Shown: positions 51,399 to 60,759, numbered from the stretch's first letter. The stretch: DNA of 64,000 nt from JBNLBS01 sp050303415 (GCA_050303415.1 JBNLBS010000010.1:62001-126000); one strand, 5' to 3'. The notes: generated by a model not told the origin, from the sequence alone. A program made the numbers and translations.

Positions 51399-52157
51399 AT
51401 GTGTTGGAGTGGAGAGGCATCGGGCGTATTAGCGGCTGCCGGTTTAACTACTGCGGCTTATGTCGCAATTAAGGGTGAATCAAAAGAACTATGGATTCCA
51501 TTAACCTATTTTGCGTTAATGGAATTATTGCAGGCGGTCACTTATATCTATATTGATCTATGCGATGACCCCAATAATCAGATACTCACGCTATTTGGTT
51601 ATCTACATGTGGCCTTCCAGCCATTTTTTGTCAATATGGTGGCGATGTATTTCATTCCTGAAAGCGTCAAAATAAAAATACGCACAACGGTTTATACCAT
51701 TTGTGCCATCGGTACTGTATCGATGATGATAAAAATGTATCCGTTCGGCTGGGCCGGTTCTTGTAACATTGGTGTGGAAGGTTTTTGCGGACCTTCGATT
51801 TGCTCGGTATCTGGCGATTGGCATATAGCATGGCAAATGCCGTTAAATGGCATATTGTCTGACCCGATTGGATGGTTATTTGATTTTGACTGGGGATTGC
51901 ATGCACTAACCTATATATTAGTGTCTTTTATCTTGCCAACTCTATACGGTTCCTGGCGTTTTGTTGGATTTCATTTTTTAATCGGACCTTTTATTGCGGA
52001 TATTACTACAACAGATCCGAATGAATTTTCAGCAGTCTGGTGTCTTTTCTCAATTGCCTTGTGCGTATCGGTGATTAAAACTCCGATCAGAAAACATTTA
52101 CATGTTAAAACATGGCCGTTCTATAACCGGGCGCATAAAATCAGTGACGATTTATAG
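51399..52157 (+). CDS. DUF5765-like integral membrane protein
   Basis: A 252-residue membrane protein with about seven helices. The beginning MCWSGEASGVLAAAG, LMELLQAVTYIYIDLCDD, and LFGYLHVAFQPFFVNMVAM recall the DUF5765 family, from memory. Conserved Cys and His residues (in CDDPNN, HVAFQP, HIAWQMP) might bind metal or haem, but this is untested. No function is known. GAGGAG lies ten bases before the ATG. It is monocistronic and ends at a hairpin. Confidence 0.72.
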   Translation: MCWSGEASGVLAAAGLTTAAYVAIKGESKELWIPLTYFALMELLQAVTYIYIDLCDDPNNQILTLFGYLHVAFQPFFVNMVAMYFIPESVKIKIRTTVYTICAIGTVSMMIKMYPFGWAGSCNIGVEGFCGPSICSVSGDWHIAWQMPLNGILSDPIGWLFDFDWGLHALTYILVSFILPTLYGSWRFVGFHFLIGPFIADITTTDPNEFSAVWCLFSIALCVSVIKTPIRKHLHVKTWPFYNRAHKISDDL

Positions 52158-52173
52158 CTCGCTTTAGCATTTG

Positions 52174-52198
52174 TTAGTCGCCTGTTGCAGGCGACTAA
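52174..52198 (+). terminator. Hairpin after the DUF5765-like gene
   Basis: A perfect 11-bp stem (TTAGTCGCCTG and complement, 52174-52184 and 52188-52198) with a 3-base loop lies 16 bases after the stop. There is no T-run after it, so termination may be weak or the hairpin may protect the transcript. Confidence 0.55.
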
Positions 52199-52223
52199 AT
52201 TAAAAAGTGTGTTATTTCACCTG

Positions 52224-52253
52224 TTAAAAGTGTGTTATATAGCTCACTTTTAA
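52224..52253. promoter_or_regulatory. Inverted repeat upstream of the pentahaem cytochrome gene
   Basis: TTAAAAGTG and CACTTTTAA form a perfect 9-bp inverted repeat with a 12-base spacer that contains TATATA. A near copy of the left arm (TTAAAAAGTGTGTTAT) precedes it at about 52200-52215. It lies about 115 bases before the cytochrome start and could be an operator or promoter element. No factor can be named. Confidence 0.4.
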
Positions 52254-52366
52254 TATTCAAAAATTATAACTATCTGATATTGTTAATTGCTAAATTAGGC
52301 ATGTAATTTGCTCAAGGTAAACATTTATACGAATCATTAATCGTTTTTTTGTTTATGGAGGCTGTC

Positions 52367-54931
52367 ATGCTTGCTTGGCAACGACACTTAATTATATTTT
52401 CCACCTGTATGGTATTGGTCTTAACCGCCAATACACAGGCCTGGGCCGGCCGGAATGGAAATCGTTGGGACAAAACCCCTGATGCTTTTCAGTTTATCGA
52501 TCAAACCGGCGTGGCCTTATCTACTCAGGTTAATGCCAATACCATCACAGTATCTGGCATTAACACATCTATTCCGGTATCAATAAGCGGCGGCGAATAT
52601 TCCATTAATGGCGGGGCTTATACCTCGGCATCCGGTAGCGTAAACAACGGTGCCAGCATTAATGTACGGCAAGTGTCATCCAGTCAATATTCAACTGTAA
52701 CCCATGCGGTGTTAAATCTAAATGGTCTAACAGACAGTTTTGATGTGACGACATTGGCTAATAGTTCCGACAGCATACCAAATGCATTCAACTTTGTTGA
52801 CCAGTCCGGTGTACCAATTAACACAACCGTGATATCCGGTGCAATCACTGTTAGCGGCATCAATACCACAACGGCTATTTCCGTTTCCGGCGGCCAGTAC
52901 TCGATTAACGGCGGCGCATATAGTTCAACCAACGGCAGTGTGAATAATGGCGATAGTGTGACCGTAAAAGTCACGTCATCGGCCAGCTATTCCACCAGCG
53001 TAAATTCAACATTAACCATTGGTGGCGTCAGTGATGTGTTCAGCGTGACCACACAAGCAGATCCGACCGACAGTACTCCCGATCCGTTTAGCTTTACCGA
53101 TCAAACTGATGTTGCACTGAATACAGTGATTACTTCAGATAATATTTTTGTTTCCGGTATTAATACCACAACCGATATTTTCGTGACAGGCGGCGAATAT
53201 TCAGTAAACGGTGGCGCTTATACTTCTGCAAATGGTTTAGTTAGCAATGGCGATAGTGTGAATGTCAGACAAACTTCTGCCGACACGCAGCTGGTGACTA
53301 CCGATGCAACGCTAACCATTGGCGGTGTAAGTGATACTTTTAGCGTAACAACTTTATCCGATACACCTTTAACTTTTCAATTACCGGCGCAGTCGCCGGG
53401 TAATGCCGGCTTTACCAGCGAGCACTTTGCCGGTTCCGATAATTGTACGATGTGTCACAACAATCTATCCGACGACCAGAATCAAGATATGTCGATCGAA
53501 ACCGACTGGTCAGCGACAATGATGGCCAATTCGACTCGCGACCCATTCTGGAAAGCTAAAGTGCGTACTGAATTGAATCGTAATCCGCATTTGGCTGATG
53601 TTATTAATGACAAGTGTTCGCGTTGTCATGCACCGATGGCAAACTATGAAGCCAAAGTGAATAACGAAACAAAAGGTATTTTGGATAACGGCTTTTTAAA
53701 CCAGAATCACCCGCGGCATGATGAAGCTATGAACGGTGTCAGCTGTACTTTATGCCATCAGGTCGAAGATGATCCGACTTTGGGTACTTTGGATGGTTTT
53801 ACCGGTAAATACAATATCAACCCGAATAAGGAGATATACGGGCCGTATGACAATTTGTTCCCGAACCCGATGATAATGAACACAGGCTATACACCCATGT
53901 ACAGTCTTCATACCAAAGAGTCGGAAATGTGTGCGACCTGTCATAATTTGAAAACACCGTATGTGGATGAGCAGGGTAATGTCTTAAGTACCACGCCTGA
54001 GTCTGAGTTCCCGGAACAAATGCCGTACGGCGAATGGCTGAACAGCGATTATGCCGGTACGCAAAGCTGCCAGTCCTGTCATATGAGTCGCAGCAACGGT
54101 GTCGCGATCTCCAATCGTCCTATGTGGCTGGGTGCGCGTGACAATTTTGCGGTACATGAGTTTGTCGGTGCGAACAAGTTGATGCTGAATATGTTGAAAG
54201 ATAACAAACAGCAACTGGGCGTGACATCAAACAACTTTAACGATGTTATCGCAGCGACCGATGTTATCCTGCAAAGTGCAGCCAATATCGAACTGGTGAG
54301 CCAATCGCTAAACCAGGGCCAATTGGATTTCACCTTGAAAGTGAACAGTCAAACCGGTCATAAACTGCCCAGCGCCTACCCGTCGCGTCGGGTGATTGTC
54401 CATGTCACGGTCACTGATGATCAAAATAATGTGGTGTTCGAGTCCGGTAAAGTCAATGCCGACGGCAGCATTCAAGGTGTTGATGCCGATTCCGATGCTA
54501 TGGCATTCGAACCGCATTACGAGTTGATTACCTCAGCGGATCAGGTGCAGGTGTATGAGGCTATTATGGGTGACAATAACGATCAGGTCACTTATACCTT
54601 ATTACGCGGTATGATCTACCTGAAGGACAATCGCTTGTTGCCGAACGGCTTTAACAAAGCAACTGCACCTAGCGATGTCGCAGTTAATGGTGCGGCGTTG
54701 AACGATAGCAACTTTATCGGCGGCAGCGATCAAATCAGCTACCAGATTACTGGGCTGGCAGCCGGGGCTTATACTGTCCGTGCTGAACTGGTATACCAAA
54801 CTCTGGCTTACGGCTTTGCCCGCGACTTGTTCAACGACTCATCGGCTGAAGTTAATGATTTCAAAAAAATGTACAACGAGTCAACCAATAAAGCGTCAGT
54901 TATTACCGCTCTGGAGTTTGCTGCACAATAA
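52367..54931 (+). CDS. Exported pentahaem cytochrome c with three N-terminal repeats
   Basis: About 854 residues. The signal peptide ends near QAWAG. Three tandem ~100-residue beta-rich repeats (about 38-335) follow. Then comes a cytochrome domain with five CxxCH haem sites: CTMCH, CSRCH, CTLCH, CATCH and CQSCH, plus extra His residues for axial ligation. The C-terminal ~230 residues form another beta domain with SQTGHKLPSAYPSRRVIVHVTV, a motif common in multihaem cytochromes. I start at the ATG with GGAGG six bases upstream. Secretion is certain by motif; cell-surface location and an electron-transfer role are inferred. A strong terminator follows. Confidence 0.88.
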   Translation: MLAWQRHLIIFSTCMVLVLTANTQAWAGRNGNRWDKTPDAFQFIDQTGVALSTQVNANTITVSGINTSIPVSISGGEYSINGGAYTSASGSVNNGASINVRQVSSSQYSTVTHAVLNLNGLTDSFDVTTLANSSDSIPNAFNFVDQSGVPINTTVISGAITVSGINTTTAISVSGGQYSINGGAYSSTNGSVNNGDSVTVKVTSSASYSTSVNSTLTIGGVSDVFSVTTQADPTDSTPDPFSFTDQTDVALNTVITSDNIFVSGINTTTDIFVTGGEYSVNGGAYTSANGLVSNGDSVNVRQTSADTQLVTTDATLTIGGVSDTFSVTTLSDTPLTFQLPAQSPGNAGFTSEHFAGSDNCTMCHNNLSDDQNQDMSIETDWSATMMANSTRDPFWKAKVRTELNRNPHLADVINDKCSRCHAPMANYEAKVNNETKGILDNGFLNQNHPRHDEAMNGVSCTLCHQVEDDPTLGTLDGFTGKYNINPNKEIYGPYDNLFPNPMIMNTGYTPMYSLHTKESEMCATCHNLKTPYVDEQGNVLSTTPESEFPEQMPYGEWLNSDYAGTQSCQSCHMSRSNGVAISNRPMWLGARDNFAVHEFVGANKLMLNMLKDNKQQLGVTSNNFNDVIAATDVILQSAANIELVSQSLNQGQLDFTLKVNSQTGHKLPSAYPSRRVIVHVTVTDDQNNVVFESGKVNADGSIQGVDADSDAMAFEPHYELITSADQVQVYEAIMGDNNDQVTYTLLRGMIYLKDNRLLPNGFNKATAPSDVAVNGAALNDSNFIGGSDQISYQITGLAAGAYTVRAELVYQTLAYGFARDLFNDSSAEVNDFKKMYNESTNKASVITALEFAAQ
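52478..53367 (+). repeat. Three in-frame tandem repeats, 300-bp period
   Basis: Repeat units begin at 52478, 52778 and 53078, each exactly 300 bases apart. At protein level they read P(D/N)xFxFxDQ, then ITVSGINT, YSINGGAY and a final F(D/S)VTT. DNA copies have diverged but protein motifs are well kept. They form likely beta-sandwich domains. Confidence 0.9.
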
Positions 54932-54954
54932 TAAAGGGAGGTTTTAAGTCCTGC

Positions 54955-54989
54955 AAACGGGAAAGTCTGAACAGGCTTTCCCGTTTTTT
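54955..54989 (+). terminator. Strong Rho-independent terminator after the cytochrome gene
   Basis: An 11-bp stem (AAACGGGAAAG and its complement, 54955-54965 and 54976-54986) with a 10-base loop, ending in a run of six T. It lies 24 bases after the stop codon. Confidence 0.9.
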
Positions 54990-55087
54990 GTTTTTCAAGA
55001 CAATTTCTTTTAAGTCGCCATTTTGATGACAGTTTGGCTTATAATCCTGATTACATGTTACACAACTCTAATTTATATGGGGGGGGT

Positions 55088-56059
55088 ATGAACGGTGATT
55101 CGATAAAGAAGGCTTTTAAACTATCGGCTATGTTATTGGCGCATAAAAGTTATCAATCGCTAACCTATGCCGTGATTCATTACTTTAATTCCCTGGATGG
55201 TATAGAGTCTGTTGCCTCTTATGAGATTTTCGGTGATGTATCGGATCAGGGGGAGTTTTTAATCAGGCGCTTTCCATTGTCCCTGGATGAGGACTTTAGA
55301 GACAACAATACGGATTTATTATTGACGTTACTGAAAAAAAGTCATGGAGGACTGGTCCGTTTTGAAGAAAATGGCCAAAGCTGGATATTTCTGGATAATA
55401 TTAGCGGTGTGAATCCTCGCCGCACCATACTGCTAAAGGGCTCTGTCTCAAATGCAGATTTAGATATTGTAGAAGGTCTCAATCAAGTCTATTCGGGACA
55501 GGTGGCATTATTAGATTCAAAAGAACGCGATTCATTAACTCACCTATCCAATCGACAGACGCTTGAAATGACTCTGAACGATATTATTGTGTTTTTCCGG
55601 GGTAAACAGTTTAATAAACTGGATAAAGTCTCCTGGTTGGCTATTTTGGATATAGATCATTTTAAGCTGGTCAATGATACCTATGGTCATTTATATGGCG
55701 ACGAGGTGTTGGTGCATTTTTCCAACTTAATGGAGAAAAATTTCCGGCATGCGGACTTTCTATTCCGTTATGGTGGGGAAGAGTTTGTTGTGATTATCAA
55801 TAACTGTAATGAAGAAGGTGCGGTGTTTGCGCTGGATAAATTTAGAAAGATCGTGATGGATTATCAGTTTCCGGCCGGGGATGTCACTGTCAGTATCGGT
55901 TACACAAAAATAGACCCGGTTGCGCCGCCTAATCTTTTGATGGAGCAGGCGGACAGAGCGTTGTATCATGCCAAGGATAATGGCCGGAATCAGGTGGTAG
56001 CTTATGATGCCCTATCAGTGCATACGCCCAATATAGAAGGCGAAATCGACTTATTTTAA
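55088..56059 (+). CDS. Diguanylate cyclase with N-terminal sensor region
   Basis: About 323 residues. The first ~140 residues form a soluble GAF-like region without membrane helices. The C-terminal GGDEF domain is active-looking: DIDHFKLVNDTYGH, signature RYGGEEF, inhibitory site RHAD five residues upstream, and VSIGYT. It makes c-di-GMP from two GTP, with product feedback. Start choice: the ATG after a run of G is preferred; ATG at 55055 or TTG at 55034 are alternatives. Its end overlaps the convergent aldo/keto reductase by four bases. Confidence 0.88.
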   Translation: MNGDSIKKAFKLSAMLLAHKSYQSLTYAVIHYFNSLDGIESVASYEIFGDVSDQGEFLIRRFPLSLDEDFRDNNTDLLLTLLKKSHGGLVRFEENGQSWIFLDNISGVNPRRTILLKGSVSNADLDIVEGLNQVYSGQVALLDSKERDSLTHLSNRQTLEMTLNDIIVFFRGKQFNKLDKVSWLAILDIDHFKLVNDTYGHLYGDEVLVHFSNLMEKNFRHADFLFRYGGEEFVVIINNCNEEGAVFALDKFRKIVMDYQFPAGDVTVSIGYTKIDPVAPPNLLMEQADRALYHAKDNGRNQVVAYDALSVHTPNIEGEIDLF

Positions 56060-57096
56060 AAAGGCATCGGATATTCGCGACGGATAAGGGCAATCTCCGC
56101 TTCAAGTTCGTCCGATAGTGTTAGGTTGATTGAGTCAATATTGGTTTTTAACTGCGCCATATTGGTTGCGCCAATCAGTGTTGATGTCACAAAAGGGCGG
56201 CTGTTAACAAATGCCAATGCCATTTGGCAGACATCGACATTATAGCGTTTGGCAAGATCAATATAGCGTTCTATAGCTGCATCCGTAGCTGCCCCCACGC
56301 GATGCTCGGGTCGGGTTTCAATGCTTAAACGCGATCCTTCCGGTCGGGCGCCATTTAAATATTTACCGCTGATAAAACCTCGGGTCAGCGGCGACCAAGC
56401 CAGCAAACCACAGTCTTCATACAAGGCTATTTCGCTAAGATCAGGCTCGAAGTGACGGCACAGCAGCGAGTATTCGTTCTGAATCGATACCGCACGCGGC
56501 AGACTGTGTTGATCGGCCAAATGCAGCCACTTCATCAGGCCCCAGGCGGTTTCATTGGACAGCCCAAAATGACGGATCTTGCCCTCGTTAATCAATTGTT
56601 GCAAGGTATGCAGGACTTCCAGGAAATTATCCAGCACGGTCTGTGCATTAGACTTCGGATTGAAATCCCACACTTTACCGAAGTGATAATAATCCCGGTT
56701 GGGCCAGTGTAGCTGATACAGGTCTATATAGTCTGTTTGCAAACGTTTAAGGCTGGCTTCAACGGCCAGAAGAATATTTTTTCTATCGATAATATTTTTA
56801 TTATCTCTGATCCAACTCAAGCCGGGCCCGGCAATCTTGCTGGCCAGAATTATTTTATTGCGATTTTTGCGTGCGGCAAACCAGTTGCCGATAATGGTTT
56901 CGGTTGTACCATAGCTTTCGGCACTGGGCGGTATGGCATACATTTCTGCTGTATCGAAAAAATTGATACCTTGTGCCAGTGCATAATCCATCTGTTCAAA
57001 GCCTTCGGCTTGGGTGTTTTGCACGCCCCATGTCATGGTGCCAAGGCCAATTGCACTGACCTTTAAATCCGTTCTGCCAAGTTGTTTATATTGCAT
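56056..57096 (-). CDS. tas: Tas-type aldo/keto reductase
   Basis: A 346-residue NADPH-dependent aldo/keto reductase of the same length as E. coli Tas. MQYKQLGRTDLKVSAIGLGT starts it; the catalytic Asp/Tyr are in FFDTAEMY, Lys in ILASKIAG, and His in YQLHWP. The C-terminal VTSTLIGATNMAQLKTNI is the coenzyme-binding segment. The physiological substrate is unknown. Monocistronic as far as can be seen. Confidence 0.85.
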   Translation of the reverse strand: MQYKQLGRTDLKVSAIGLGTMTWGVQNTQAEGFEQMDYALAQGINFFDTAEMYAIPPSAESYGTTETIIGNWFAARKNRNKIILASKIAGPGLSWIRDNKNIIDRKNILLAVEASLKRLQTDYIDLYQLHWPNRDYYHFGKVWDFNPKSNAQTVLDNFLEVLHTLQQLINEGKIRHFGLSNETAWGLMKWLHLADQHSLPRAVSIQNEYSLLCRHFEPDLSEIALYEDCGLLAWSPLTRGFISGKYLNGARPEGSRLSIETRPEHRVGAATDAAIERYIDLAKRYNVDVCQMALAFVNSRPFVTSTLIGATNMAQLKTNIDSINLTLSDELEAEIALIRREYPMPF

Positions 57097-57210
57097 AGCG
57101 ATACCGAAAATTTATCTGAAAAACAGTTATACCTGAACAAAGTGTATAGTTGGTTTTGCCTAAATGCCAGCCGATTCAGTCATGAAAAAGCTTAGTAAAA
57201 ATATTGGAAA

Positions 57211-57609
57211 TTACCTGCTTAATACGTCATTCAATAACGGAAAAGCCCATAGTGCAAAACCGGTAATAGCCAGCAGCCAAATTAAAACAATCACCACAGC
57301 GGCTCGACGATTATACGGCAATTCCTGTATCTGTTCGGAGGCCTGGGTCATGCACTCCAACCATATATCTTTTGGAATCAGTCGAATTGCGAACCAAATT
57401 CCCAGCGGCAACAGCAATAGATCATCCAGGTAGCCGATAACCGGAATGAAATCCGGAATTAAATCGATAGGGCTTAATGCATAAGCGATAACGATAGCTA
57501 AGAAAACTTTCGCCCGCAACGGTACTCGGGCATCCAGCGAAGCCAAATACAGCGCATAAGTAGTGGTTTTAAGGTTATGTAGCCGTTTTTTCCATTCAGC
57601 ATGATTCAT
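57211..57609 (-). CDS. DUF1232 (YkvA-like) membrane protein
   Basis: A 132-residue protein with the DUF1232 core FLAIVIAYALSPIDLIPDFI followed by PVIGYLDDLLLLPLGIWF, the family hallmark. One further C-terminal membrane helix (VVIVLIWLLAITGFALWAF). Function unknown. It stands between tas and ectR on the same strand, with a gap of about 90 bases to each side. Confidence 0.88.
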   Translation of the reverse strand: MNHAEWKKRLHNLKTTTYALYLASLDARVPLRAKVFLAIVIAYALSPIDLIPDFIPVIGYLDDLLLLPLGIWFAIRLIPKDIWLECMTQASEQIQELPYNRRAAVVIVLIWLLAITGFALWAFPLLNDVLSR

Positions 57610-57696
57610 TTTTGCCTATACCCTAACCAGATCGCTCACTACACACATGAGTTAAGGGCTTTGTCATATATAAATCAACTTAGCTGTGATTTAGGG

Positions 57697-58218
57697 TTAA
57701 TCCGCCTTGTTTTCCAAATAAGCATCGGGTGTTTCAATATCGGTGCTTTGTCTGTCCAGCGTGCCGACATCGAGAACTGGGGAAGCATCGATATGTTGGG
57801 CATCCATCATATGAGCTACGCGCTGCAAAGCAGAAATTATCATGGTTTTTTCCCAATCCTGGAGGTCAGCAAACTGGCGAACAAATTGCTCTTGAAGTGG
57901 CATAGGTGCATTTTTCAGGGTTTCAAGAGCCGTTTCTGTCAAATAAGCATGAACCTTTCGTTTGTCTTGTTCCGAGCGTTTGCGATAAATCAAATGACGT
58001 TTTTCCAGCCTGTCCAGAATCGTTGTAACAGTCGCCTGGCTAAGGCTTATTTCGTTGGCTAATTCGCCTATGGTGATTTTCTCGTGATCTCTGATGGCCT
58101 GCAATAATAAAATTTGCGGAGCTGTTAATCCTGTTGTTTTAGCCAGGTATTTTGAGTGCAGGTCGGTGGCTCTGAATACGCGACGTAGAGCGACTAGAAC
58201 TTCGTCCATCTGATCCAT
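57697..58218 (-). CDS. ectR: MarR-family regulator of the ectoine operon (EctR)
   Basis: A 173-residue winged-helix MarR protein. The recognition region is KITIGELANEISLSQATVTTIL, and the wing is KRSEQDKRKVHAYLT. It is divergent from ectABC with 220 bases between, as is EctR1 in halotolerant methanotrophs such as Methylomicrobium alcaliphilum, where it represses ectABC at low salinity. The C-terminal ~30 residues are an unusual acidic tail. Assignment rests on family plus position. Confidence 0.88.
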   Translation of the reverse strand: MDQMDEVLVALRRVFRATDLHSKYLAKTTGLTAPQILLLQAIRDHEKITIGELANEISLSQATVTTILDRLEKRHLIYRKRSEQDKRKVHAYLTETALETLKNAPMPLQEQFVRQFADLQDWEKTMIISALQRVAHMMDAQHIDASPVLDVGTLDRQSTDIETPDAYLENKAD

Positions 58219-58358
58219 TTTTGCCTTGGTTGTAAGGTTAAATAGTTTAATTATAAATCTTTTTATTAGTCGTTCCTGTTATTTCTTAATTTATTTAGAC
58301 CTATAAATAAAATATTATTTAGTGTACTATGTATTAATCTTTTCTTGATTCTCATTAC

Positions 58359-58380
58359 TTTAATGTTTATTAACATTAAA
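58359..58380. promoter_or_regulatory. Inverted repeat upstream of ectA, candidate EctR operator
   Basis: TTTAATGTT and AACATTAAA form a perfect 9-bp inverted repeat with a 4-base spacer, 58 bases before the ectA start. Size and symmetry suit a MarR dimer. The surrounding 200 bases are very AT-rich and include a second weaker symmetry (TAAATA...TATTTA). I have not matched it to a published site. Confidence 0.5.
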
Positions 58381-58438
58381 AAGATGGTTTTATAGATTGA
58401 AGGGTTAATTTAATTATAGAGTACAAAATATTTGATTG

Positions 58439-58972
58439 ATGACAACTTTACAGGATGAAGTAAGATTTAGACCTCCTTTAGATTCCGATGGTGCATTGGT
58501 GCATGATTTAATCAGCCGATGCAGCCCACTTGATTCCAATTCCATGTATTGCAATTTATTGCAATGTGCACATTTTTCCGATACCTGCGTGGCAGCTTTG
58601 TCACAGAATCAAATGCTGGGTTTTGTTTCCGGATATTGCATTCCAGGTCGCCCCGATTGTTTGTTTATTTGGCAGGTTGCTGTTGATTCAAAGGCAAGAG
58701 GAATGGGATTGGCTAGCAAAATGCTAAGGCATATCCTGGAGCGTCCCCACTGTAGCCGGATTGCTTACCTTGAAACCACGATTACCGAATCAAATCAGGC
58801 TTCATGGGCTTTGTTTAACAGTTTGGCTAAGAAATTGGATGCACCGGTAAACACATCTGTGATGTTTGATAAAAACAAGCACTTTAGTGATCTGCATGAT
58901 ACTGAAATGCTTGTGCGTATTGGGCCTTTTAATCAATTTGACTTGAATGTACTGACTGAGAAAAAGGGGTAG
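58439..58972 (+). CDS. ectA: L-2,4-diaminobutyrate acetyltransferase
   Basis: A 177-residue GNAT enzyme that acetylates L-2,4-diaminobutyrate with acetyl-CoA, second step of ectoine synthesis. Diagnostic segments are SCSPLDSNSMYCNLLQCAHF-like text near residues 30-48, FIWQVAVDSKARGMGLASKM (CoA-binding) and LETTITESNQASWALF. The ATG follows a TTG that is also in frame. Two bases separate it from ectB. Confidence 0.96.
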   Translation: MTTLQDEVRFRPPLDSDGALVHDLISRCSPLDSNSMYCNLLQCAHFSDTCVAALSQNQMLGFVSGYCIPGRPDCLFIWQVAVDSKARGMGLASKMLRHILERPHCSRIAYLETTITESNQASWALFNSLAKKLDAPVNTSVMFDKNKHFSDLHDTEMLVRIGPFNQFDLNVLTEKKG

Positions 58973-58974
58973 TA

Positions 58975-60282
58975 ATGAAAATATTTGAAGAAGTAGAGTC
59001 TGAAGTTCAAAGTTATGCGCGTTCATTTCCGCGTATTTTCCATAAAGCCAAAGGCGAATTCTTATACGATGAAGAAGGCAATGAGTACCTGGACTTTCTG
59101 GCGGGTGCCGGGACTTTAAATTACGGCCATAATAATCCGTTTTTTAAAGAAAAATTACTGGATTATATTCATGAAGAAGGCATCACTCACGGGCTGGATT
59201 TACATACCCGGGCCAAAGGTCAATTTCTTGAGTCATTCAATGAAAAAATCCTTAAACCGAGAAATTTAAATTACGTTATGCAGTTTACCGGGCCGACCGG
59301 TACCAATGCGGTCGAGGCCGCCTTGAAACTGGCGCGCAATGTGACCGGGCGGGAAAATATTATTGCATTCACTAATGGTTTTCACGGCGTCAGCCTTGGT
59401 TCTTTGGCCGCCACGGGCAATTCTCATCACCGTGGCGCAGCGGGTGTCAGTTTGAATGGTACGACCCGAATGCCATATGACGGTTATCTGGGGGACGATA
59501 TTGATACTAATGCCTATCTGGATAAAGTCTTGTCGGATTCCAGTAGTGGAGTCGACAAACCCGCTGCCGTGATTGTAGAGACGGTACAGGGGGAAGGCGG
59601 CATTAATGCCGCATCATACGAATGGCTGCAAAATCTGGAACAGGTCTGCAGAAAACATGATGTTTTGCTGATTGTTGATGATATTCAGGCCGGATGTGGA
59701 CGAACAGGGACCTTTTTCAGTTTTGAAGAGGCGGGTATCGAACCGGATATTGTGACTTTGTCAAAATCATTAGGCGGATACGGATTACCATTTGCAGTGG
59801 TTTTATTTCGACCTGAATTGGATCTGTGGAAGCCGGGTGAACATAACGGAACCTTCAGGGGCAATAATTTTGCTTTTGTCACCGCTAAAGCCGCCATCGA
59901 TCATTATTGGTCGGATGATACATTCAGTAAAGAAATCAAGCGTAAAGGGGAATATGTTTCTAAGCGCGTGGAAGCCATTATTGAGCAGTATGGTGAAGGA
60001 AACTTTACCTCTCGTGGACGGGGTATGTTTCAGGGTATTAACTGTATTAATGGTGAATTGGCCGGACAAATCACCCGGCATGCGTTTAAGCATGGTTTGA
60101 TTATTGAGACCAGTGGCGCCGATGATCATGTGGTTAAATTTTTATGTCCGTTAATCATCAGTGATGAGAACCTGAAAAAAGGTCTGGATATTGTTGAGCA
60201 GGCGATTAAGAGCGTCTGCGCTAAAGAAGACAGCATTCCTGAAGAAATAGACTACTTCGATGCGGAACATTTGAATAATTAA
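58975..60282 (+). CDS. ectB: L-2,4-diaminobutyrate:2-oxoglutarate transaminase
   Basis: A 435-residue class III PLP aminotransferase that makes L-2,4-diaminobutyrate from aspartate semialdehyde, the first ectoine step. FVNG-like NGFHGVSLGSLAATGN, LLIVDDIQAGCGRTGTFFSF, and the PLP Lys in TLSKSLGGYGLPFA identify it, as does the N-terminal FEEVESEVQSYARSFP. Second gene of ectABC; AAAGGGGTAGTA precedes the ATG. Confidence 0.97.
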   Translation: MKIFEEVESEVQSYARSFPRIFHKAKGEFLYDEEGNEYLDFLAGAGTLNYGHNNPFFKEKLLDYIHEEGITHGLDLHTRAKGQFLESFNEKILKPRNLNYVMQFTGPTGTNAVEAALKLARNVTGRENIIAFTNGFHGVSLGSLAATGNSHHRGAAGVSLNGTTRMPYDGYLGDDIDTNAYLDKVLSDSSSGVDKPAAVIVETVQGEGGINAASYEWLQNLEQVCRKHDVLLIVDDIQAGCGRTGTFFSFEEAGIEPDIVTLSKSLGGYGLPFAVVLFRPELDLWKPGEHNGTFRGNNFAFVTAKAAIDHYWSDDTFSKEIKRKGEYVSKRVEAIIEQYGEGNFTSRGRGMFQGINCINGELAGQITRHAFKHGLIIETSGADDHVVKFLCPLIISDENLKKGLDIVEQAIKSVCAKEDSIPEEIDYFDAEHLNN

Positions 60283-60305
60283 TATAGAAAATTAAGGCTG
60301 ATTCA

Positions 60306-60710
60306 GTGATAGTAAGAAATTTACAGGATGCGGAAAAGACAGATCGTCGTATTGTGTCACCGGATAAAAATTGGGAAAGCACTCGTTTACTTTTAAAAAA
60401 TGACAAAATGGGTTTTTCATTTCATATAACCACCATTTACGCTGGTGCGGAATTTCAAATGCATTACCAGAATCATTTGGAGTCCGTGTATTGCATCAGT
60501 GGTGAAGGCGAAGTGGAGACGCTGGCGGATGGGTGTAAATATTCGATAACGCCGGGCACGATTTATATTCTGGATCAACATGACAAGCATATACTGCGTG
60601 CAGGCAAGGAAATGAAATTAGCGTGTGTGTTTAATCCGCCGTTAAGCGGGAAGGAAGTTCATAATGCTGAAGGTGCTTATGAATTGGATGCCGAAGCGGT
60701 AACCGATTAA
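60306..60710 (+). CDS. ectC: Ectoine synthase
   Basis: A 134-residue cupin that cyclises N-gamma-acetyl-diaminobutyrate to ectoine. MIVRNLQDAEKTDRRIVSP, SFHITTIYAGAEFQMHYQNH and ESVYCISGEGEVETL carry the family metal- and substrate-binding residues. The start is GTG with AAGG upstream. Last of ectABC; no ectD hydroxylase or ask aspartokinase follows in this window. Confidence 0.97.
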   Translation: MIVRNLQDAEKTDRRIVSPDKNWESTRLLLKNDKMGFSFHITTIYAGAEFQMHYQNHLESVYCISGEGEVETLADGCKYSITPGTIYILDQHDKHILRAGKEMKLACVFNPPLSGKEVHNAEGAYELDAEAVTD

Positions 60711-60759
60711 GTGTTGTCGGCAAGGTACAAACACATGTTGAGGGAATATTAATCGTACA

